From Erpobdella octoculata (Eukaryota; Annelida; Clitellata; Hirudinida; Erpobdellidae), in NCBI GenBank assembly GCA_963978895.1, contig OZ022244.1, positions 25,744,192 to 25,808,191 on the forward strand: DNA of 64,000 nt. The letters run 5' to 3'. The notes beneath the pieces were generated by a model. The model did no database searches. It worked only from the letters and a program-made list of their open reading frames with translations, and was not told the origin of the DNA. This document shows positions 59,351 through 64,000 of this stretch, piece by piece; within the stretch, counting starts at the first letter, position 1; every line of letters starts with the position of its first letter. The position numbers and the translations under genes were made by a program.

Positions 59351-62300
59351 TCAGTCGTGAAGTTTTTGATATTTTTTTCCCGTCTTTGAATGTCGTCCGT
59401 CGAGTTCACAGGTGGCGCATTCGTTGCAATGCGACCAGGTAGGTTTGAAGCAACATTTGCAGACGTCGCAATGACGGTAGGTTTGACCGGCCTGAGAAAG
59501 ATAAAAAGAAAACGGGGTAAAATATTTGTAACAAGAAGTTGTGGTGTAAAGAAATAATAACCTTTGTTGTACAAGAATTGCACTTCGTACAATGTTTGTT
59601 CATCGATCGGACGTATTTATTACACGGTTTGCAAAACCTGAATAAAATTTGTACGCATTTTATAATTATGATAAAAACAAAGTGTGTCATATTGATTTGT
59701 AATACAGCAGCACCAACTTGTATCCCAGCTTTTTAGGTAAAACTACTGAGGAAAGTTCTACATTGGTGAAAATTCTGACAACTGATGATGATTGTCCCCC
59801 GTCTTCTTCATGGTCATCTCTCTTTCTTTTCTTCAATTTTCTGTGGTTTCTGTAGGTAACCTTGCAGGGGAAATGAAAAAAAAACTCATAAGAAAGCCAG
59901 CGATCCTGCACCGATTTCATGCTTAGTAAATTATCGCGTTTTGATTACTCGTGCAAACCGGAGAACATAACAAGAGATTGGCATATGCAAAAATAATGAT
60001 ATGTAAAAACACGTCAAACCTCGAAATCTACCATCTTGAATTGATTTTCTCTGCAGATCTTATCTTCCAAGAAGTAAGGGAATACAAGAAAAGTATTGAG
60101 AAGTTGTTCTGAAATTTAAATGAGTCTTTTAAATTACAATTTTCTAGTTTTATAATTAATTATTCTAGTTTCTCTTATTTCATTTATAGGATTTAAACTA
60201 TGCATTTTATACTTAATTTAATTTTATTACTTCAATAAAATGTTTAAAATAGAAACGAGGAAAAAATTAAAGAAAACACCTTTGTAAGATGCACCAAAGA
60301 AATCTTTTGAAATCATTCCAAGTGTGAAATTAATGAGGTCAACCAATCCACCAAACGGAGGGTCGATGATGACCATGAACTTTGACCCAGTTGCATCAGC
60401 TGCATGACCTGACTTCAAAAACTCCAAATAAGAATTCCTGCCCACTGATTGGTCAAAGAAGTGGTGAGTGAACATGTTGTAATGAGCAGAAGAACTAGGA
60501 GGTAAGAGTCTCACCTGATTGGTTATCATAGAATGAAAGTTTTAGTTTTTTTTAATAAAAAAATTAATGAAGTTAAATAATCTTTATAAAAAAACACAAA
60601 GTATAACCAGTCTTATGTCAATATCAAGTAAAAAACACTGAATATCTTTGGTTGCTTTCACTTTTTCGAATAAGCTTCAATGGGAAACAAAATAAAAACA
60701 TTAAGTTATAATAAACACAATTTTGATCAACATTCCAGCCAACGTTGTTTTTCATCTTGATAACAAATTTTTCTATTTTTGAGCAAAAATCATCTAATTT
60801 TGAACATTTAAAAAAAATTAATTGTATTGTGATATTGTCTGAACATTAAAAAGTTGTGTATGCGCATAAAAATCATATAGGGGAAATTACATGAAATGTA
60901 AAGCGTACCTCGGTGTTCCAATACAGAGGATGTGAGTGATCTTCTTATTTCTCAATATGTTCGTTACGGCATTTATTGTTTGATCGTCAAAATAGTATTG
61001 CTGGAAAAAGATTGCATTGAAAAGCTATTGAACTTTAAAAATTACCATTTTAAAGATGTATATTCAAGTAAGAATCAAATTTTAAAACAATATATATATA
61101 TATATATATATACTAGCAGTGCCCGTAGCGGCTTCGCTCGCATGAAATTAGAGAGTTTGAACCGTACATCCATAGTAGAGATCATTTTTTTAGGTCTCGG
61201 CTCGGCCCGTCGACAAATTAGCCCAGCCCGTTTTAAAAACCCAAACTCCTGGCCCGGCACAGCCCGTCTGAATTAGGCCCGGCCCATTTTTACAGGCCTA
61301 GAAGTTCTATATACTTGATGAAGAACCTCGTCCCGTCCCACCTTGACCTCAGGTTTGGCCCGGCCAAACTGAAGACCCTAAAATCACTAAAATATCTATA
61401 TACTTGGTGAAAAACCTCGGCCCGTCCCACTTTGATTTAAGGTTTGGCCTGGCCCGTGTGAAGACTCTAAAATAACGGCTTGGCCAGGCCGATGATAAAC
61501 TGGACTTAGCTACTTTTAACCGGCACAAAACTTCAAAATACTAATTTTTACATTTGTAGCACTTACAGTTTGTGAGTAGCAGTTATTTGGAAATCAAATA
61601 ACCCTTATTTCCACCCCACATTTGAGGTCCTGGAAACCAATTTTTCAAAAAATGCTAAAACACGTATTTCATTATTTTTGGAGTAGAAACTAAATACTAA
61701 TTTTTACTTCTGTAGCATTAACAGTTTTTGAGTAGCAGCTACATTAAAAACCAAATAACCCAAAAAATGATGAAACACGTATATTTTTTTTTTGAGTAGA
61801 TACTAAGTATTAATTTTTACATCTGTGGCAATTACAGTTGTTGAGTAGCAGTTACTTTAAAAACCAAATAACCCTATTTTCCACCCCACATTTGAAGTCC
61901 TGGAAACCAAATTTTCAAAATATTGTGAAACCCGTATATCATTATTTTTAGAGTAGAAATTAATACTAATTTTTACTTTTGTAGCATTAACAGTTTTTGA
62001 GTAGAAGCTACTTTAAAAACCAAATAACCCAATTTTCCAACCTACATTTGAGGTCCGGGAAACCAAATTTGTAAAAAATGGTGAAACACGTATATCTTTA
62101 TTTTTAGAAAAGAAACTAAATAATAATTTTTACATCTGTGGTATTTACAGTTTTTGAGTAGCAGTTTCTATAAAAGACAATTAGCCCTATTTTCCACCCC
62201 ACATTTGAAGTCCTGGAAACCAAATTTTCAAAAAATGCTAAAACACTTATTTCATTATTTTTGGAGTAGAAACTAAATACTAATTTTTACTCCTGTAGCA

Positions 62301-63293
62301 TTAACAGTTTTTGAGTAGAAGCTACTTTAAAAACCAAATAACCCAATTTTCCAACCCACATTTGAGGTCCGGGAAACCGAATTTTCAAAAAATGGTGAAA
62401 CACGTATCTTTTTATTTTTCAAAAAGAATCTATATACCAAATTTCAAAATCTCCTCATTTTTGGTTTTCGAGATATACATTGTTTTAGAAAAAAGTTTGT
62501 TTTCCAGTTTTTTCCCCTCAGGAGCAAAATTTTCAAAAATCCTTTCTTAGCGGATGTTTACGCTATAAAAGTAATATAAGTTCCAAATTTCACGTTCCTA
62601 GGATGAGGCGTTTGAGCTCGGCGTTGATTATCAGTCAGTCAGGACATGTTCTTTTATATATATAGATATATATATAAATAAAATCGTGTAAACTATGTTG
62701 AGACATTTGATTCATCATTATCAAAGCTTTATGCAAATAATAGATATAAAATAAAATCAGCTTTGGAACTCACAGCATCACTTTTGTTATTAGTGACCGG
62801 ATCAAGCAGTGACAAAGGTCGCGACAACTCTTCATCGGACACTCCAATCGTGACGTTGTGGTTTGCGTGATTCAACAGCCCTGCTGTCTCTTTAGACTGA
62901 AATGGCTCACCACATGTCCTACAGAAATGTCTTTGACTTTCTGGCAAGGCTTTGAATGCTTTCAACCTTTTATTATGAGCAAATATTGGTAATGACATTG
63001 CAGTTTAAGTCGTTTATTAGATATGAATGGAAAAGTAAATCAAAGTGTTTGTACTTTAATTTTTGCAAACAATGACGACTCAAAAATTAACCTTTTCATA
63101 AAAGTCTTCAGAGAGGAGTTTTTATTAGATTCTGCTTGTAACTTTGCAGCAGTACTGCTTTTTTGCTTGACTGCGACATCATTTTCTGAGATCAGCTGGT
63201 AGAAATTACACAGCTTCCTGTCCCTGTTAGATGCGCAAGCATAAAATCTTTTTGTCGAATCGTTCGATACTCGCTCAAATATAACTGTCGGAC
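59351..63293 (-). CDS. ZCCHC4: ZCCHC4-like rRNA adenine N6-methyltransferase, 5' end missing
   Basis: ZCCHC4 methylates an adenine of large-subunit rRNA in the nucleolus. Nine minus-strand exons join in phase: 63,092-63,293, 62,774-62,966, 60,909-61,000, 60,608-60,674, 60,280-60,514, 60,020-60,108, 59,718-59,860, 59,562-59,637, 59,351-59,491 (412 residues seen). Order of parts: GRF zinc finger (FYACASNRDRKLCNFYQL), a C2H2-like segment (FCRTCGEPF), methyltransferase domain with HILCIGTP, FLLDIDIR, HYNMFTHHFFD and the catalytic DPPFGGLVD, then RIFTN and a DHHC-like Cys/His-rich region (FCKPCNKYV, HCTKCNSC, HCDVCKCCFKPTWSHC). It stops after that, so the C-terminal CCHC knuckle that names the family is absent. 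The first exon with the leading GRF ligands was not found and may lie beyond the window. An ATG at 63,307 could be an alternative start. Converges on the CDK gene, 362 bases apart. Confidence 0.9.
61113..62666 (-). mobile_element. Helitron with ~157-bp internal repeats in a ZCCHC4 intron
   Basis: The minus-strand 5' end is TCTATATATATAAAAG at 62,666 after a host A, and the 3' end CTAG at 61,113-61,116 lies before a host T, preceded by a GC-rich GCCGCTACGGGCACTG. Between about 61,530 and 62,400 a unit of about 157 bases (with CATTTGAGGTCCTGGAAACC and TTTTTGAGTAGAAGC) is repeated some five times. A GC-rich patch of CGGCCCG words lies near the 3' end. It makes up most of the intron between exons 2 and 3 listed for the ZCCHC4-like gene. 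No coding sequence. Confidence 0.8.
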
Positions 63294-64000
63294 CTAAATA
63301 AATTTTCATATTAACATTTTTTTTATATTATTAAAATATTACATTATTTTTATAACTGAAAAACAAGTAGAGTACTTTTACTGAGAGTGCATTTATATTT
63401 CTATATAAAGTTTTTCATGCATGTTTCAAATATGGTAAACTAGACGTAATAAAATGGTTTTATTCATTTCTAATCTTTAATTTTGAATTTCAACAGTAAA
63501 ACAATATGCTGTGGTCCTCAAAAAGTAAATATTAATGACATTTTTTTACATGTAGCTGCTTGAATCAAGCAAGCAAACTTGTGAGCATATGAAATTAATT
63601 ACTTTTATTTCAACTTAATATTAATTTACTATCAATTAATTAAATTATTTTGCTGATGTTCCTTGATCTCCTGCAAATGTAGCAGGGAGGAGGTGGTTAA
63701 GGAAACGTTCAAAAAGTGACTGTCTATTTTTTCCGATAATAATAATAATAAATGAGTGGAATTTAAATTTGTATGTGGAGCTTGCCTTGCAGCAGTTTTA
63801 CAAGAAAATTAGGAAGCCCCCACTGCTTTTATTACACAATTTCAAGAGCTTTAATTAATTCTTATAATGCAAATAATGTATAAATAAATTACCTAAACTA
63901 TAGTCTATACTTCTATACTGTCTCATTTAAAGTTTAAATTTTAAACGGTAAACAAGTAAAAAAAGAGACTATACTACTATACCATTTATTATTCAGCAAG
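63294..64000. other. Upstream/intronic sequence of the ZCCHC4-like gene
   Basis: AT-rich, with an ATA run at 63,738-63,752. I looked on the minus strand for an exon supplying the first GRF zinc ligands, ending in phase 1, and saw none. Either the first exon is beyond 64,000 or translation starts at 63,309. Confidence 0.4.

Noticed and set aside
59351..59637. DHHC palmitoyltransferase
   Set aside because: The cysteine-rich segment first suggested it, but there are no membrane helices, and the upstream in-phase exons carry a GRF finger and a DPPF methyltransferase motif, which identify ZCCHC4.

Overview
The window is animal nuclear DNA. It is AT-rich and crowded with transposons. Spliced genes have GT-AG introns of roughly 100 to 2,000 bases and encode metazoan families: RNA polymerase II RPB1, a THAP/P-element-like protein, serpin, a PAQR receptor of the MMD type, EndoU ribonucleases, a cyclin-dependent kinase and ZCCHC4. 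The phylum cannot be fixed from the sequence; an invertebrate is most likely. Exon boundaries below were derived by hand from splice signals, reading phase and family conservation.

Left part (1-13.0 kb). A head-to-tail array of identical 357-bp units, each holding a tRNA-like module with Pol III A and B boxes, inverts near 3,880 and runs into a (TATACA)n tract. Next come a Helitron 5' end, a non-LTR retrotransposon with a long intact reverse-transcriptase ORF, and a 5-kb intronless gene for a divergent RPB1 whose C-terminal domain is short and degenerate.

Mobile-element belt (13.0-30 kb). In order: a Helitron carrying a broken helicase; a complete hAT element with 8-bp target duplications; a THAP/P-transposase-like gene remnant; serpin exons in nested inverted duplications; a Ty3/gypsy-like element lacking reverse transcriptase; a piggyBac relic; and a 258-bp Helitron.

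Host genes (30-64 kb). An MMD-like PAQR gene (+) is followed by two tandem EndoU genes (-) with matching exon lengths. The downstream copy keeps the catalytic histidines and the upstream copy has Arg and Tyr instead. After a Helitron whose interior is an inverted 18-bp minisatellite come an LRR-Ig pseudogene and a hAT relic. The window ends with a CDK gene (+) converging on a ZCCHC4-like rRNA methyltransferase gene (-). Introns of these genes hold small hAT-type MITEs, a Helitron and minisatellites. The genes are functionally unrelated and form no operon or visible pathway.
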